From contig OMYE01000019.1 of assembly GCA_900315145.1 (NCBI GenBank), forward strand, positions 1 to 52,208: a DNA stretch of 52,208 nucleotides, given 5' to 3'. Shown here in pieces: positions 8,521 through 17,791 of the stretch. The position numbers were made by a program, and so were the translations under genes. Below the pieces are notes generated by a model. It saw only the letters and a program-made list of their open reading frames with translations. It did not search any database and had not been told where the DNA came from. Each line of letters begins with the position of its first letter. The first letter of the stretch is position 1. Source of the DNA: an uncultured Pseudomonadota bacterium (GTDB taxonomy: Bacteria; Pseudomonadota; Gammaproteobacteria; Enterobacterales; Succinivibrionaceae).

Positions 8521-8555
8521 TTATCTATTATATCAACTATCCTTCTGTTTGTACA
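8521..8555 (-). promoter_or_regulatory. Early-class promoter for the minus-strand moron
   Basis: Read on the minus strand: TGTACA (8550-8555), 17-bp spacer, TATAAT (8527-8532), then AGATAATGTAAATAGCACA. The downstream bases match the repeated early promoters at 27827, 29516, 34294 and 48263 almost exactly, although this copy is in another module and on the other strand. A palindrome-like CACTTATAGTGGTA lies just upstream. Confidence 0.75.
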
Positions 8556-8607
8556 CTTATAGTGGTAGGTAATACTGCATAAAAATAAAGAAGATTTTTG
8601 TGCAGTA

Positions 8608-8636
8608 TTTACAAAATACCATTTTCGCTGTATAAT
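8608..8636 (+). promoter_or_regulatory. Promoter for the scaffold/capsid operon
   Basis: TTTACA (8608-8613), exact 17-bp spacer, TATAAT (8631-8636) with an extended -10 TG (CTGTATAAT). It is divergent from the moron promoter. An approximately 75-base leader follows before the scaffold gene. Capsid protein is needed in large amounts, which fits a dedicated strong promoter. Confidence 0.75.
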
Positions 8637-8718
8637 CATATTTATAGGTGAAAGAAACCACCAAACTGGAAATTACTCAAAGGCGAAGAACAGCCCCGAA
8701 GAAAAGGAGAGAATTATC

Positions 8719-9306
8719 ATGGCATTAACCAGAGCAATGCTTAAAGGAATGGGTCTGACCGAAGAACAGATCGGAGCTATTATTGAAGAGCATACCAACG
8801 TCACCTCATCTCTGAAAGATCAGATCAAGACTTACAAGACTGATGCTGAAAAACTCGCAGACGTCCAAAAGGAACTGGATGATCTGAAAAGCGATACTTC
8901 AGTCAATGACTGGCAGGACAAATACGAGAAGGAACACAAAGCCTTTGATGACTATAAAAAAGATCTTGCCGCTAAAGAAAAAACAGCTAAAGTAAAAGCT
9001 GCATATCGTGTTCTTCTGGCTGAAGAAAAGATCGGAGAAAAGCATATTGAATCTATCTTGAAAGTTACTGATTTCAGCAATATGTCTCTTGATGACAAAG
9101 GAAACCTGGTCGATGCTGATAAACTGAAAAAGTCCATTAAAGATGAGTGGAGCGGCTTTATCCCTACTACTGAAACTCAGGGCACAAATCCAGACAATCC
9201 TCCTGAAAACAATGGAGGCGGTCAGCCTGCAGGTCAGCTGAGCAGAGCAGCGATACTCGCGCAGAATTATCACAATAATCTGTATGGAAAAGTAAAGGAG
9301 AGTTAA
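8719..9306 (+). CDS. Scaffolding protein (phage GP20-like)
   Basis: A 195-aa acidic, mostly helical protein. Residues about 25-105 are a coiled coil (SLKDQIKTYKTDAEKLADVQKELDD), followed by a region KVKAAYRVLLAEEKIGEKHIES and a flexible Pro/Gly/Asn-rich stretch. The C-terminal segment LSRAAILAQNYHNNLYG is the likely capsid-binding end. This order matches phage GP20-type scaffolds, which direct procapsid assembly and are then lost. It directly precedes decoration and capsid genes and follows AAGGAGAG. No protease motif is seen, so exit without cleavage or host proteolysis is assumed. Confidence 0.85.
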   Translation: MALTRAMLKGMGLTEEQIGAIIEEHTNVTSSLKDQIKTYKTDAEKLADVQKELDDLKSDTSVNDWQDKYEKEHKAFDDYKKDLAAKEKTAKVKAAYRVLLAEEKIGEKHIESILKVTDFSNMSLDDKGNLVDADKLKKSIKDEWSGFIPTTETQGTNPDNPPENNGGGQPAGQLSRAAILAQNYHNNLYGKVKES

Positions 9307-9307
9307 A

Positions 9308-9670
9308 ATGTCTTTTATTGGTGCAGGCCATCAGGGCCAGACTTATGCTCCCGGCTGGTTCCTCGTAAACAACGAGGATTGCACGAGACTTACAAGAACA
9401 ATTCCTCAGTCTCTTGCAACCACTGCCGCGGATGGTACTAAATATGTAAAAATGGGCACGGTATTTCCTGCAAATGGAGCTACTGCCGAAGGTATTGTTT
9501 ATGAAGATGTCGACGTGACTTCCGGCAATATGCCGGGATCGGTAGTCACGAAAGGTGAGGTTTATGAAGATCGCCTTGCTGTAGAGCTTGACAATGCAGC
9601 AAAGACGGCACTTGTTGCACTTGGATTTAAGTTCGTTACCAGTGTTCCGGCCGTTACTCGCCCTTATTAA
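9308..9670 (+). CDS. Head decoration protein
   Basis: A 120-aa protein between scaffold and major capsid protein, the standard place of lambda gpD-like and related head decoration proteins. It has few charged helices and many beta-forming segments: GQTYAPGWFLVNNEDCTRLTR, GTVFPANGATAEGIVYEDVDV and SVVTKGEVYEDRL. The segment GIVYEDVDVTSG resembles the beta-rich module that stabilises expanded capsids. AAAGGAGAG precedes it, and a strong GGAGGT site follows for the capsid gene. Assignment rests on size, position and pattern. Confidence 0.7.
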   Translation: MSFIGAGHQGQTYAPGWFLVNNEDCTRLTRTIPQSLATTAADGTKYVKMGTVFPANGATAEGIVYEDVDVTSGNMPGSVVTKGEVYEDRLAVELDNAAKTALVALGFKFVTSVPAVTRPY

Positions 9671-9685
9671 TTTGGAGGTGTAAAA

Positions 9686-10753
9686 ATGCCTAATGTAAAT
9701 TGGGAAAGAAATATTTTCGGAATGATCCCTCAGACCGATTGGCTGGATGTCGGTTTTAATGTTACCCGCCCCAATGATCCGATTGACGGTCTGTTTGGCG
9801 ATCTGAAAACTGACAACCTTGTAGCTGAATGGGAGTCTATCGCGAATGAGTATCAGATTCCTGTCATGGCTCAGTTCCATGGATTTGATATTGAATCTCA
9901 GACCACTTTCAGAGTGCCGATCGATACTCACAACATTGAAAAGGGACTGATCAAGGTTAAAATTAATCAGTCTGAGAGAATGCGCGCACTGACGAGATCC
10001 GGTGTTCAGAATGATGCCATGTTTGATTACGTTATCAATGACGGCGTTCGTCTGGCCGATCAGGTTTTTACCAGATCTAAAGTCGCAAAAAATGAACTGA
10101 TGGCTACTGGCAAAGTAACCATCAAAGAAAATAACCTGAATCTTACCGTAGATTACGGCGTACCTGCTGCCAATACAGCATATACTATTGATTTCGGTGC
10201 TTCAGCTACTGATGATATTTCTACTCAGATCCAAGAGATCATTGACGACGCGACTGATAAGGGCGTGACAATCAATGGTATGATGACTTCGAAGAAGAAT
10301 ATTACTAAGCTCAGAAAGGATCCTTCTCTTCAGGTTCTTATTGGTGGCACAGCTGCTCAGGGCCAGCTGATTCGCAGAGCAGACCTGGAAGCATATCTGG
10401 AAACTGAGTTTGGTATCGGCACCATTATTACCAATGATCTTACATACGGTAAGAGCGCGACAATTGGCGCTGACGGCCGTCCTGTAATTTCTACAGCTAG
10501 ATATTTCCCTCAGAATAAGATCACATTTTTTGCTACTAATCCCGGCGGCAAGCTTGGTACAGGTCTTTGGGGAAATCCTCCTGAAGTTGATGATTTCCAG
10601 ATCAGGGTCGGATCTTCTGGCGTATCCCCTTACGTGTTCGTAAGTCAGTGGTTTGAACAGGATCCTCACGTGCTGTGGACCAAGGCTTCTGCGCTGTTCA
10701 TGCCGGTTCTGTATAATCCTGATTCTCTGTTTATCGCAACTGTCCAGAATTAA
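9686..10753 (+). CDS. Major capsid protein (lambda gpE-like)
   Basis: A 355-aa protein of the phage major capsid protein E family (HK97 fold). Family-like features are the segment around FRVPIDTHNIEKGLIKVKINQSERM, SKVAKNELMATGKVTIKENNLNLTVDYG, and the C-terminal RYFPQNKITFFATNPGGKLGTGLWGNPPE, ending with the P-domain-like strand SPYVFVSQWFEQDPHVLWTKASALFMPV. The ribosome site TTGGAGGTG is strong. Codon use is more GC-rich and regular than in the early genes, consistent with high expression. No N-terminal scaffold delta-domain is present, in keeping with a separate scaffold gene. Confidence 0.92.
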   Translation: MPNVNWERNIFGMIPQTDWLDVGFNVTRPNDPIDGLFGDLKTDNLVAEWESIANEYQIPVMAQFHGFDIESQTTFRVPIDTHNIEKGLIKVKINQSERMRALTRSGVQNDAMFDYVINDGVRLADQVFTRSKVAKNELMATGKVTIKENNLNLTVDYGVPAANTAYTIDFGASATDDISTQIQEIIDDATDKGVTINGMMTSKKNITKLRKDPSLQVLIGGTAAQGQLIRRADLEAYLETEFGIGTIITNDLTYGKSATIGADGRPVISTARYFPQNKITFFATNPGGKLGTGLWGNPPEVDDFQIRVGSSGVSPYVFVSQWFEQDPHVLWTKASALFMPVLYNPDSLFIATVQN

Positions 10754-10769
10754 GCAAGAGGAATAAGCC

Positions 10770-11207
10770 ATGCTTGAAGAAATCTTGGCATTTATCCATA
10801 ATTATTTTGTCAAAGAAATACATAGAGGAATGTTCGAGATTTCTGATGGGCAATTCCTTTGTGATTTTCTACAAAATGGTCAATATTTTAGAATACGAGG
10901 ATCCATCTTTAATGATGGAGTTTATCAATATCCTGTAAGTGATCTTGCCAACGAAACTTTTACAGGAGAGATCTGGGCAATGGCTGTTCCCTCCGCAGTC
11001 ATTGCCCTGGCCGGGGAGATTGAGAACTGGCAAGCCCAATATGAAGCTGAAATGCTGAAACCGTATTCTAGCGAATCTATTTCTGGTGTTTACAGCTATA
11101 CTAAATCTAGTAGCGGTAAAAGCGGAAATAAAACTGGTTCTGCTATGGTTACGTGGAGAGATGTGTTTGCAGCTCGTTTAAATAAATGGAGGAAATTACA
11201 TGAGTAA
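10770..11207 (+). CDS. Putative head-tail connector protein
   Basis: A 145-aa protein directly after the capsid gene, where SPP1 gp15-like connectors lie. It starts MLEEILAFIHNYFVKEIHRG, has the helical segment AMAVPSAVIALAGEIENWQAQYE and a Ser/Gly-rich region, and ends TWRDVFAARLNKWRKLHE. No conserved domain is identified with certainty, so the role comes from gene order and size. It overlaps the next start by eight bases, suggesting translational coupling. Confidence 0.6.
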   Translation: MLEEILAFIHNYFVKEIHRGMFEISDGQFLCDFLQNGQYFRIRGSIFNDGVYQYPVSDLANETFTGEIWAMAVPSAVIALAGEIENWQAQYEAEMLKPYSSESISGVYSYTKSSSGKSGNKTGSAMVTWRDVFAARLNKWRKLHE

Positions 11208-11559
11208 TTTACTGTTTGATCAATTTGAACCTTGTATATTCATGGTAAAATCAAAACAGCCTGATGGACTTGGAGGAACAGATACTGTATGGTCAGAAGG
11301 TGGAGAGCTTCAGGCTTATTGCAGAATGGATTCTCCTGTCAGAGAGATTGTTGGTGATAAATTGGTCGAAAAAAGTGCGTATACGATTATCACTCACGAA
11401 GGTACAAAACTTGATTTTAGAGATATTATCAAGCGTGTACGGGATGGTAAATTATTCAGAGCAACTTCGGATGGTGATGATTATCAACTTCCGGCGGCCT
11501 CTACAATTAAATTGAATAAGGTTACTGCTGAAGAATTAACAGCATTGCCTGATCATTGA
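11200..11559 (+). CDS. Head closure/adaptor protein (SPP1 gp16-like)
   Basis: A 119-aa predicted beta-barrel protein. The motif order CIFMVKSKQPDGLGGTDTVWSEGGELQAYCRM, YTIITHEGTKLDFRDIIKRVRDGKLFRATSDG is typical of phage head-tail joining proteins that plug the connector. It starts inside the end of the previous gene behind GGAGGAAA and is followed nine bases later by the next gene. Family assignment is by pattern and location. Confidence 0.68.
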   Translation: MSNLLFDQFEPCIFMVKSKQPDGLGGTDTVWSEGGELQAYCRMDSPVREIVGDKLVEKSAYTIITHEGTKLDFRDIIKRVRDGKLFRATSDGDDYQLPAASTIKLNKVTAEELTALPDH

Positions 11560-11567
11560 GGTGATAT

Positions 11568-11942
11568 GTGGGAAAGACAAAAGAACAGGCTATACATCAA
11601 TTCTGGTCGAGTTTTGGTCTGCCGGCATATGACGTAAACACGGTAGATGAAGACGCAGAAATGCCATATATTACATATGATGTTTCAACCGGAAGCATAG
11701 GTGATTTCATTTTGCTGACCGCATTTCTTTGGTATCGTTCTACATCTTGGAATGCGATTACTCAAAAAGCGCATGACATTGAAGAATATTTAACGACGAT
11801 GAGCCCGCCTGCTATCAAGATTGATGGCGGCCGGGCTTATTTTACAAAAGGTAGTCCATTTTCACAACGTATGGCGGAGCCTGGAGATGATTCGGTCAGA
11901 AGAATATATTTACAAGTTAATGCAGAATTTTTAACTAATTGA
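11568..11942 (+). CDS. Putative tail completion protein (GTG start)
   Basis: A 124-aa protein read from GTG at 11568 behind GAGGTGAT. No ATG nearby is in the right frame. The segments EQAIHQFWSSFGLPAYDV and AEMPYITYDVSTG, with a C-terminal DDSVRRIYLQVNAEFLTN, resemble the minor head-tail or tail terminator proteins found between adaptor and tail tube genes. It would cap the tail tube and join it to the head. Function is inferred from order and size. Confidence 0.6.
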   Translation: MGKTKEQAIHQFWSSFGLPAYDVNTVDEDAEMPYITYDVSTGSIGDFILLTAFLWYRSTSWNAITQKAHDIEEYLTTMSPPAIKIDGGRAYFTKGSPFSQRMAEPGDDSVRRIYLQVNAEFLTN

Positions 11943-11955
11943 GGAGAATGAATAT

Positions 11956-12576
11956 ATGGGTACTTTTACAGTTATTCCCGAGAGCACTTTTAACGATCTG
12001 CAGCTTGACGCAGGCATTTTGCTGAAAAATTTTGATCCTGCAAATCCTGCTGTAGTAAACGCTGATATCATCACGGCAACTACTGGCGGTATTAACGCTG
12101 TTTGTAAACCGACATACAGCGATATGGGCGAGGATGTTGACAATGTCCCTAACGGGATGATGGAGTTCCAGCACAATGACGGTTGGGAATGCACGCTTTC
12201 TACTACTGCACTTGGTACATCCCCCGAAATGATCCGTATGTCACTCGGCTGCGCAGATATCGATGGTACAGACACCACAAAGATTGTACCTAGAGCTGAT
12301 CTGAGGCAGAGCGATTTTGCATCATCTATTTGGTGGGTAGGCGATAAAGCTGATGGAGGTTTTGTTGCGATCGAGCTCAAGAATGTACTTTCCACAGAAG
12401 GATTCAGCTTGCAGACCACAAAGAACGGTAAGGGACAGACCAGCCTCACCCTTCGCGGTCATGTATCCATCAAGGCACAGAAGACGGTGCCGATGGTTTT
12501 CTACAGTGTTGCTGGTACTGCTGAAAGCGCTAATACGGGTACCAATACTGGCACTGGTACAGGCACAGGAAACTAA
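11956..12576 (+). CDS. Major tail tube protein
   Basis: A 206-aa protein just upstream of the tail chaperone pair, the expected place of the tail tube gene. Segments such as STFNDLQLDAGILLKNFDP, GINAVCKPTYSDMGEDVDNVPNG and ECTLSTTALGTSPEMIRMSLG fit the tube-protein fold. Residues about 190-206 form a Thr/Gly/Asn low-complexity tail (TGTNTGTGTGTGN) encoded by a short imperfect DNA repeat that could vary in length. Codon use is GC-richer than in neighbouring small genes, as in the capsid gene. AGGAGAATG forms the ribosome site. Confidence 0.8.
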   Translation: MGTFTVIPESTFNDLQLDAGILLKNFDPANPAVVNADIITATTGGINAVCKPTYSDMGEDVDNVPNGMMEFQHNDGWECTLSTTALGTSPEMIRMSLGCADIDGTDTTKIVPRADLRQSDFASSIWWVGDKADGGFVAIELKNVLSTEGFSLQTTKNGKGQTSLTLRGHVSIKAQKTVPMVFYSVAGTAESANTGTNTGTGTGTGN

Positions 12577-12596
12577 ATGACTAAGGAGGAGAGTCA

Positions 12597-13330
12597 ATGA
12601 GTAAAAATTTAGCAAACTGCACACCCGATGAATTTCTGGATCAGTCTTTCCTGATCATGGACGCTGCCGAGAAATTTATGAAGGTAAATGACATTCTCGG
12701 CATTCGCGGTCGCAAGGTTGAAGGGCTTCAGGAGATCCCCAAAGATAATGAGGAAGAGGCTGACCGTATTCGCAGGGAGAATGCAAAGAAGATCACGGCG
12801 CAGCGCATAAAGAATGTAAAAGATCTTCTCACATCCATGATGCATACCCACAAGAGTGAAACTCTTGAACTTCTGGCGCTTTCTTGCTTTATCGATCCGG
12901 CAGAAGTGAATAACTACACAATGGCGTATCTCCTTCGCAATGTTGGTGAAATAATCTCCGATCAGGATATGCTTGCTTTTTTTACATCTGCGGCACAGCT
13001 GGAGCAGACAGGTATTTTCAGTGCCTAACAACACTCCGACTTGATCTACTTCCCAGATTTGGAAAGAGCTATATTATTCGGCATTGTATTGGAGAAATAC
13101 GGAAACAAGCGGAAGATAGGCTTTTCCGAGCTTATTTAACAGATGGATTAAAAGCCATTGCAGACAATACGTCTGCACTACATCCAAAAGGCGTATCTCT
13201 TAAATTCAGATACATCGAAATTATCGATGACACAATGCAGGTTGAACAACCAGAAAAACAGAAAGAAACAGCAGAACAAATTATAGAAAAAATATCAACA
13301 GGCATTAATAATCTTAAGAAAGGAGGATGA
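12597..13330 (+). CDS. Tail assembly chaperone, with -1 frameshift product
   Basis: Frame 0 gives a 143-aa protein ending at 13028. The frame one base back is open from before that stop to 13330, without its own start. A slippery heptamer T-TTT-TTT sits in register at 12977-12983. Slipping back one base there gives a fusion of about 244 aa that adds residues such as LRLDLLPRFGKSYIIRH. This is the lambda G/GT arrangement, where both products chaperone the tape measure protein during tube assembly. It lies exactly between tail tube and tape measure genes. The annotated span covers both products. Confidence 0.85.
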
Positions 13331-13333
13331 CCG

Positions 13334-15847
13334 ATGAATGCACTCGCATTAGTAGCACAACTTACACTTGATAAAAGCGGATATGAAAAAGGGTTGAGCG
13401 AAGCCGAATCTCAGGCATCCTCCACTGGTGGTAAACTTGGGAAGGTATTAGGTTCAGTCGGTAAAGCCGCTGGAACAGTCATTAAAGTAACTGCTGCTGG
13501 TATTGGTGCAGGTGCAGCCGCTATCGGATTCCTTACAAAACAGTCTGTTAGTTCCTATGCTCAATATGAGCAGTTATCCGGAGGAATAAAGAAACTTTTT
13601 GGCAATGCAGCTGACGATGTAATGCGGTTTGCAAATGAGGCTTACAAGACTTCTGGTATGTCTGCTAACCAGTATATGGAGCAAGCTACCGGTTTTGCTG
13701 CAGCTCTGATCAATTCCCTCGGTGGAAACACAAAAGAGGCTGCTAAACTTGCCGATGTTGCTATGCAGTCAATGTCTGACAATGTCAATACCTTCGGCAC
13801 GGATATGGCAAGCGTACAATATGCGTTCCAGGGTTTTGCGAAGCAAAACTATACCATGCTTGATAACCTTAAGCTCGGATATGGTGGTACTAAGGAAGAA
13901 ATGGAACGCCTGATCGCAGATGCTGCAAAAGCCAAAGACGCACAGGAAAAACTTGGTCTGTCTGTTGATGGTACATCAATGTCGTTTGATAACATTGTCA
14001 AGGCAATTCAGGTTGTCCAATATGAGCAAGGCATTGCAGGAACGACGGCGGCAGAATCGGCAAAGACCATAGAGGGCGCGTTTAACATGACAAAAGCGGC
14101 ATGGGAAAATCTTGTCGCTGGTTTTGCCAATCCGGATGCCGATTTAGGACAGCTAATGGATAACCTTATTGTTGCCATTGTTGGTGATAAGCAAGGCGAA
14201 GGACTGCTAAACCAGCTCATTCCTGCCATTGAAAGGGCTCTTCAGGGAATTGGACAATTTGTCCAGAAGGCAGCTCCAATCATATCTCAGTACCTTCCTG
14301 GGCTGATGAACGCAATTCTTCCCGGATTGCTTTCTGCTGCAACGTCACTTATTGCAGGGCTTGTAAAAGCACTTCCGACACTTGTCGGAATTGTGATCCG
14401 ACAGATACCGTCGATAATCGCACAGCTTAAACAAGCTGTTATTGAGACTGCTCCGATAATGGTCGAAGGCGGAAAGCAGTTAATGCAATCCCTCTATGAT
14501 GGATTAACGCAGGCATTTCCGCAACTTACTCCTGTGCTCAACGGACTGGGAAAAATCTTTGAAACAGCGTTTAAGACAATCGGCAAAGTGGTTGACTTTT
14601 TCAAAAAGAATTTTGAAACGATCAAGGGCGTTGTCGTAGTTGTCGCCGGTGCTATTGCCGGTGTTGGACTTGTAGGTATCATTGCAGGCATAGCAGGAGC
14701 AATATCAACAGTCGTCGGTGCTATCGGTGGACTGATTTCGGCACTGTCGATGATTAAGAGTTTTGCCGGACTTGTATCGGTTATTACAACCCTTGCCGGT
14801 GGGCCGCTCATCCTGATCCCTGCGCTCATCGGTGCTATCGTGGCAGCAGTTATCTATCTCTGGAATACGTCGGAGACCTTCCGCAACTTTGTACTCGGCT
14901 TGTGGGCGAAGATACAGGAGATTGTTGCCGGAGCAGTTGCGGTACTCAAGAATCTGGCGGCGGCGTTTTCCTCTATAGGGCAGGATATCATCAACACCGT
15001 GACCAATGCCTGGAACATGATCGTTACAGGCGTGACAACTGCCATAAAGACTGTGCAATCTGTAATAAGTGCAGGATTTGCGCTTGTCCAAAAAGTGGTG
15101 CAGACAGTCTGGACAGCGATCTATACAAAAATCTCGTCTGTCTGGCGGTCTATCCGCTCGGCGGTGTCCAGTGCAGTAGGAAATGTGCGCTCTGCAGTGA
15201 GCAATGCTTTTTCGGCAGTGCGTTCCACTGTATCTGGTGTTATGGGCGCAGTCGGCTCGACGATATCCAATATTTGGAATAATGCTAAAAATGCAGTATC
15301 CAATGCTGTTGGAAATATCAAGAGCACTATAAGCGACAAACTTACAGCGGCCAAAAATACTGTATCCGATATTTTTGGTGGTATTAAGGACAAGATCAAG
15401 GAAAAAATCAATGATGCGAAGGACACAGTAAAGAGCGCTCTTGACAAGATTAAGGGGTTTTTCCCTTTGAGCATAGGAAAAGTTTTCAGTAATCTCCGTT
15501 TACCAAAAATCAGCGTCAGTGCAGGATCGCCGCCATACGGAATCGGTGGAGCAGGCAAGAAACCTTCGTTCTCCGTCCACTGGAACAAGAAAGCGTATGA
15601 CAACCCTTATATGTTCACCAAGCCAACTATCGTACAGGGATTCGGTGACGGTAATGGCGGAGAGATGGTATATGGCCATGAAAATTTGTTGAACGATATT
15701 AAGACAGCAATGTTAGAGGTATCATCTATGGCCGGATATACGCAGAATGTAACTATTAACAGCCCGCAGGCGCTTAATCCTTCCGAAGTCGCAAGGCAGA
15801 CGAGAAACGCTACAAGGGCAATGCTACTCAGGATGAGGACAGCATAA
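13334..15847 (+). CDS. Tail tape measure protein
   Basis: An 837-aa protein, the longest of the tail module, directly after the chaperone pair. The N-terminus has the tape-measure-like [21 protein letters not shown]. The next 300 residues are Ala/Gly-rich helices. Residues about 425-515 contain long hydrophobic segments ([25 protein letters not shown]) likely used for DNA passage through the host membrane. A stretch of Val/Ser/Asn repeats ([19 protein letters not shown]) follows. By the usual 0.15 nm per residue this measures a tail of about 125 nm. The GC content rises here relative to the head genes. Confidence 0.93.
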   Translation: MNALALVAQLTLDKSGYEKGLSEAESQASSTGGKLGKVLGSVGKAAGTVIKVTAAGIGAGAAAIGFLTKQSVSSYAQYEQLSGGIKKLFGNAADDVMRFANEAYKTSGMSANQYMEQATGFAAALINSLGGNTKEAAKLADVAMQSMSDNVNTFGTDMASVQYAFQGFAKQNYTMLDNLKLGYGGTKEEMERLIADAAKAKDAQEKLGLSVDGTSMSFDNIVKAIQVVQYEQGIAGTTAAESAKTIEGAFNMTKAAWENLVAGFANPDADLGQLMDNLIVAIVGDKQGEGLLNQLIPAIERALQGIGQFVQKAAPIISQYLPGLMNAILPGLLSAATSLIAGLVKALPTLVGIVIRQIPSIIAQLKQAVIETAPIMVEGGKQLMQSLYDGLTQAFPQLTPVLNGLGKIFETAFKTIGKVVDFFKKNFETIKGVVVVVAGAIAGVGLVGIIAGIAGAISTVVGAIGGLISALSMIKSFAGLVSVITTLAGGPLILIPALIGAIVAAVIYLWNTSETFRNFVLGLWAKIQEIVAGAVAVLKNLAAAFSSIGQDIINTVTNAWNMIVTGVTTAIKTVQSVISAGFALVQKVVQTVWTAIYTKISSVWRSIRSAVSSAVGNVRSAVSNAFSAVRSTVSGVMGAVGSTISNIWNNAKNAVSNAVGNIKSTISDKLTAAKNTVSDIFGGIKDKIKEKINDAKDTVKSALDKIKGFFPLSIGKVFSNLRLPKISVSAGSPPYGIGGAGKKPSFSVHWNKKAYDNPYMFTKPTIVQGFGDGNGGEMVYGHENLLNDIKTAMLEVSSMAGYTQNVTINSPQALNPSEVARQTRNATRAMLLRMRTA

Positions 15848-16737
15848 TGGCATGTGATAGGAAAGTACGATGCACGAACGAAGACGGCTTTTTTCTTGAG
15901 TTCGATGAAACAGGATTTGATCCGTTTTTGCTTGCGGGTATAGACGGAATCTATGATGCAAAAAATGCCGTCTATGTGTCCGAAAACTCAATGATCGATG
16001 GCGCAGTGTATCAGGGCAGTGTATCCAAATACCGCAACATCGTTTTACACCTCAAAGATACAAGCGAGGGGAATTACCCCGAAAACAGAGACGCTCTCAA
16101 CCGGCTTTTTAAAGAGAAGTCGGTTGGGACGCTTGTATTTCAGGAGGGAGACGCTGACCCCAGAAAGATTGACTACTATGTGGAATCTATGGAGTCGGAT
16201 GAAAAATACTTCCCACGAATGCACCAGGTATCACTGATCTGCCCTGACCCTTTTTTTTACGATATCAACGGCAGTAATGAAGCAATGGCATCGTGGGTGA
16301 GTGCGTTTGAATTCCCTTTTGAGTCCACAGCAGAAGGATTTGAGTTTGGATATCAGTCCAATGAAAGAATCAAATCCATCCAAAACGATATCGCTGAGGA
16401 TAACATTGGCGTGACCATTACTATCACCTGCATGGGTGCAGTGCTCAATCCGTCAATCACGCATATCGAGACAGGCGATAGAATTAGTATTGGCCATGCC
16501 GGAAAACCGTTTGAAATATCGACAGGCGATATGGTGGTAATCACAACGCAAACTGGTAATAAACACGTCACCTTGACCCACAATGGTGTGACAAGCGAGG
16601 TCAATCATTATCTCACCGAGGACAGTGTTTTTGTTCAGCTGATGCGCGGAAGCAATTCCTTTGGTTTTAATGCCGATCAGGGGCTTAATAACTTGTCAAT
16701 CAGCATCGGCTATACATTCAAATATGCGAGGGCATAA
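15847..16737 (+). CDS. Distal tail protein (Dit)
   Basis: A 296-aa protein following the tape measure, overlapping its stop (TAATG). Features of the Dit/phage tail family are VYQGSVSKYRNIVLHLKDT, a first half with LNRLFKEKSVGTLVFQEGDADPRKIDYYVESMESDEKYFPRMHQVSLICPDPFFYD (quoted in two parts by sense: GTLVFQEGDADPRKIDYY then RMHQVSLICPDPFF), and a C-terminal beta domain. It forms the ring joining the tail tube to the baseplate. A T8 run within CPDPFFYD is read in frame, which is useful evidence that long homopolymers are not generally mis-sequenced here. Confidence 0.87.
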   Translation: MACDRKVRCTNEDGFFLEFDETGFDPFLLAGIDGIYDAKNAVYVSENSMIDGAVYQGSVSKYRNIVLHLKDTSEGNYPENRDALNRLFKEKSVGTLVFQEGDADPRKIDYYVESMESDEKYFPRMHQVSLICPDPFFYDINGSNEAMASWVSAFEFPFESTAEGFEFGYQSNERIKSIQNDIAEDNIGVTITITCMGAVLNPSITHIETGDRISIGHAGKPFEISTGDMVVITTQTGNKHVTLTHNGVTSEVNHYLTEDSVFVQLMRGSNSFGFNADQGLNNLSISIGYTFKYARA

Positions 16738-16739
16738 GC

Positions 16740-17789
16740 GTGGAAATAAGGATCTATGATGATGCTATGAATTTTCAAGGCATTATAGAAAATCAAACGT
16801 CCTTGATCTGGGACAGGCGATATGATGAGACAGGAAGCTTTGAACTGCATGTACCTGTTACCAACTACACGATCCGACTCCTGCAGATGGGTAATCTTGT
16901 CTGGAAACGGGGTGCTGTAGAAGCAGGAATTATCGAAAGCAGGCACATAGAGGAAGATGCGGACACGAGGGAAATCGTCGCTTCTGGGCGCTTTCTGACG
17001 GCATATATGGACAGGAGGTTAATCCGTCCACTATTCAATTTTACCGGCAAGGCAGAAGTTGCCATGCGAACGATTTTGAGTAATGCTGTTGCAATTCCAC
17101 ATGTACAGCTTGGAACGTTAATGGGATATACAGAAACGATTGAATTTCAAGCGACGTATAAAAAATTGCTGAGTACGATGCAAAAGATCGCAAAGCAGTG
17201 TCAGCTCGGATTCCGCTTCCGGCCCAATTTTACTAATAAGACGATTAACTTTGAGGTGTATAAGGGCATTGACCGGAGCATGGCGCAATCCGACAGGGCA
17301 AGGGTAATTTTCTCAGAAGACTTCCGCAATCTGAACAGAGCAATTTTTGAAGAAACTGATCAGGTCTATTCAAATGTCTGCTACGTCGGCGGCAAGGGCG
17401 AAGGCTCTGACCGTGTGTATGTGACCGTGGGAGACACGTCCCTGACCGGATTGGAGCGCAGAGAAGTATTTGTTAACGGCTCTGATATCTCCGACGAAAA
17501 TCTCACCAACGCTCAATACCTGGAAGCACTCCGGCAGCGGGGCAGGGAGAAGCTTGCAGAAATGGCATATTACCAATCTGTCGAGTGCGAGGCTATCCCC
17601 TACGGAAATTTTGAGTACGGTGTCGATTATGACCTTGGCGATATCGTCACGATCAAAAAAGAAAGTTGGGGAGTCGGCGAGAATCTCCGGCTCTTTGGTG
17701 TTACTGAAGTCTACGAGAACGGCACAAGTACGATACAGCCTATCTTTGGTAATCCTGTGCCAGAGACGGCAAATTGGGAGGATGATTAA
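16740..17789 (+). CDS. Tail-associated baseplate hub protein (Gp37-like)
   Basis: A 349-aa protein starting at GTG three bases after the Dit stop, with GAGGGC upstream. The opening MEIRIYDDAMNFQGIIENQTSLIWDRR and the pattern YDETGSFELHVPV are typical of siphovirus ReqiPepy6 Gp37-like and other Tal/baseplate-hub N-terminal domains. GNLVWKRGAVEAGIIESRH and YDLGDIVTIKKESWGV follow. It should form the trimeric tail tip below Dit. No peptidase or wall-hydrolase motif is visible, so wall degradation must come from the separate downstream enzymes. Confidence 0.85.
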   Translation: MEIRIYDDAMNFQGIIENQTSLIWDRRYDETGSFELHVPVTNYTIRLLQMGNLVWKRGAVEAGIIESRHIEEDADTREIVASGRFLTAYMDRRLIRPLFNFTGKAEVAMRTILSNAVAIPHVQLGTLMGYTETIEFQATYKKLLSTMQKIAKQCQLGFRFRPNFTNKTINFEVYKGIDRSMAQSDRARVIFSEDFRNLNRAIFEETDQVYSNVCYVGGKGEGSDRVYVTVGDTSLTGLERREVFVNGSDISDENLTNAQYLEALRQRGREKLAEMAYYQSVECEAIPYGNFEYGVDYDLGDIVTIKKESWGVGENLRLFGVTEVYENGTSTIQPIFGNPVPETANWEDD

Positions 17790-17791
17790 GT

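Noticed and set aside
14494..14829. Open frames on the minus strand inside the tape measure gene and other large genes
   Set aside because: They lie entirely within strongly supported plus-strand genes, lack ribosome sites and have compositions typical of antisense shadows.
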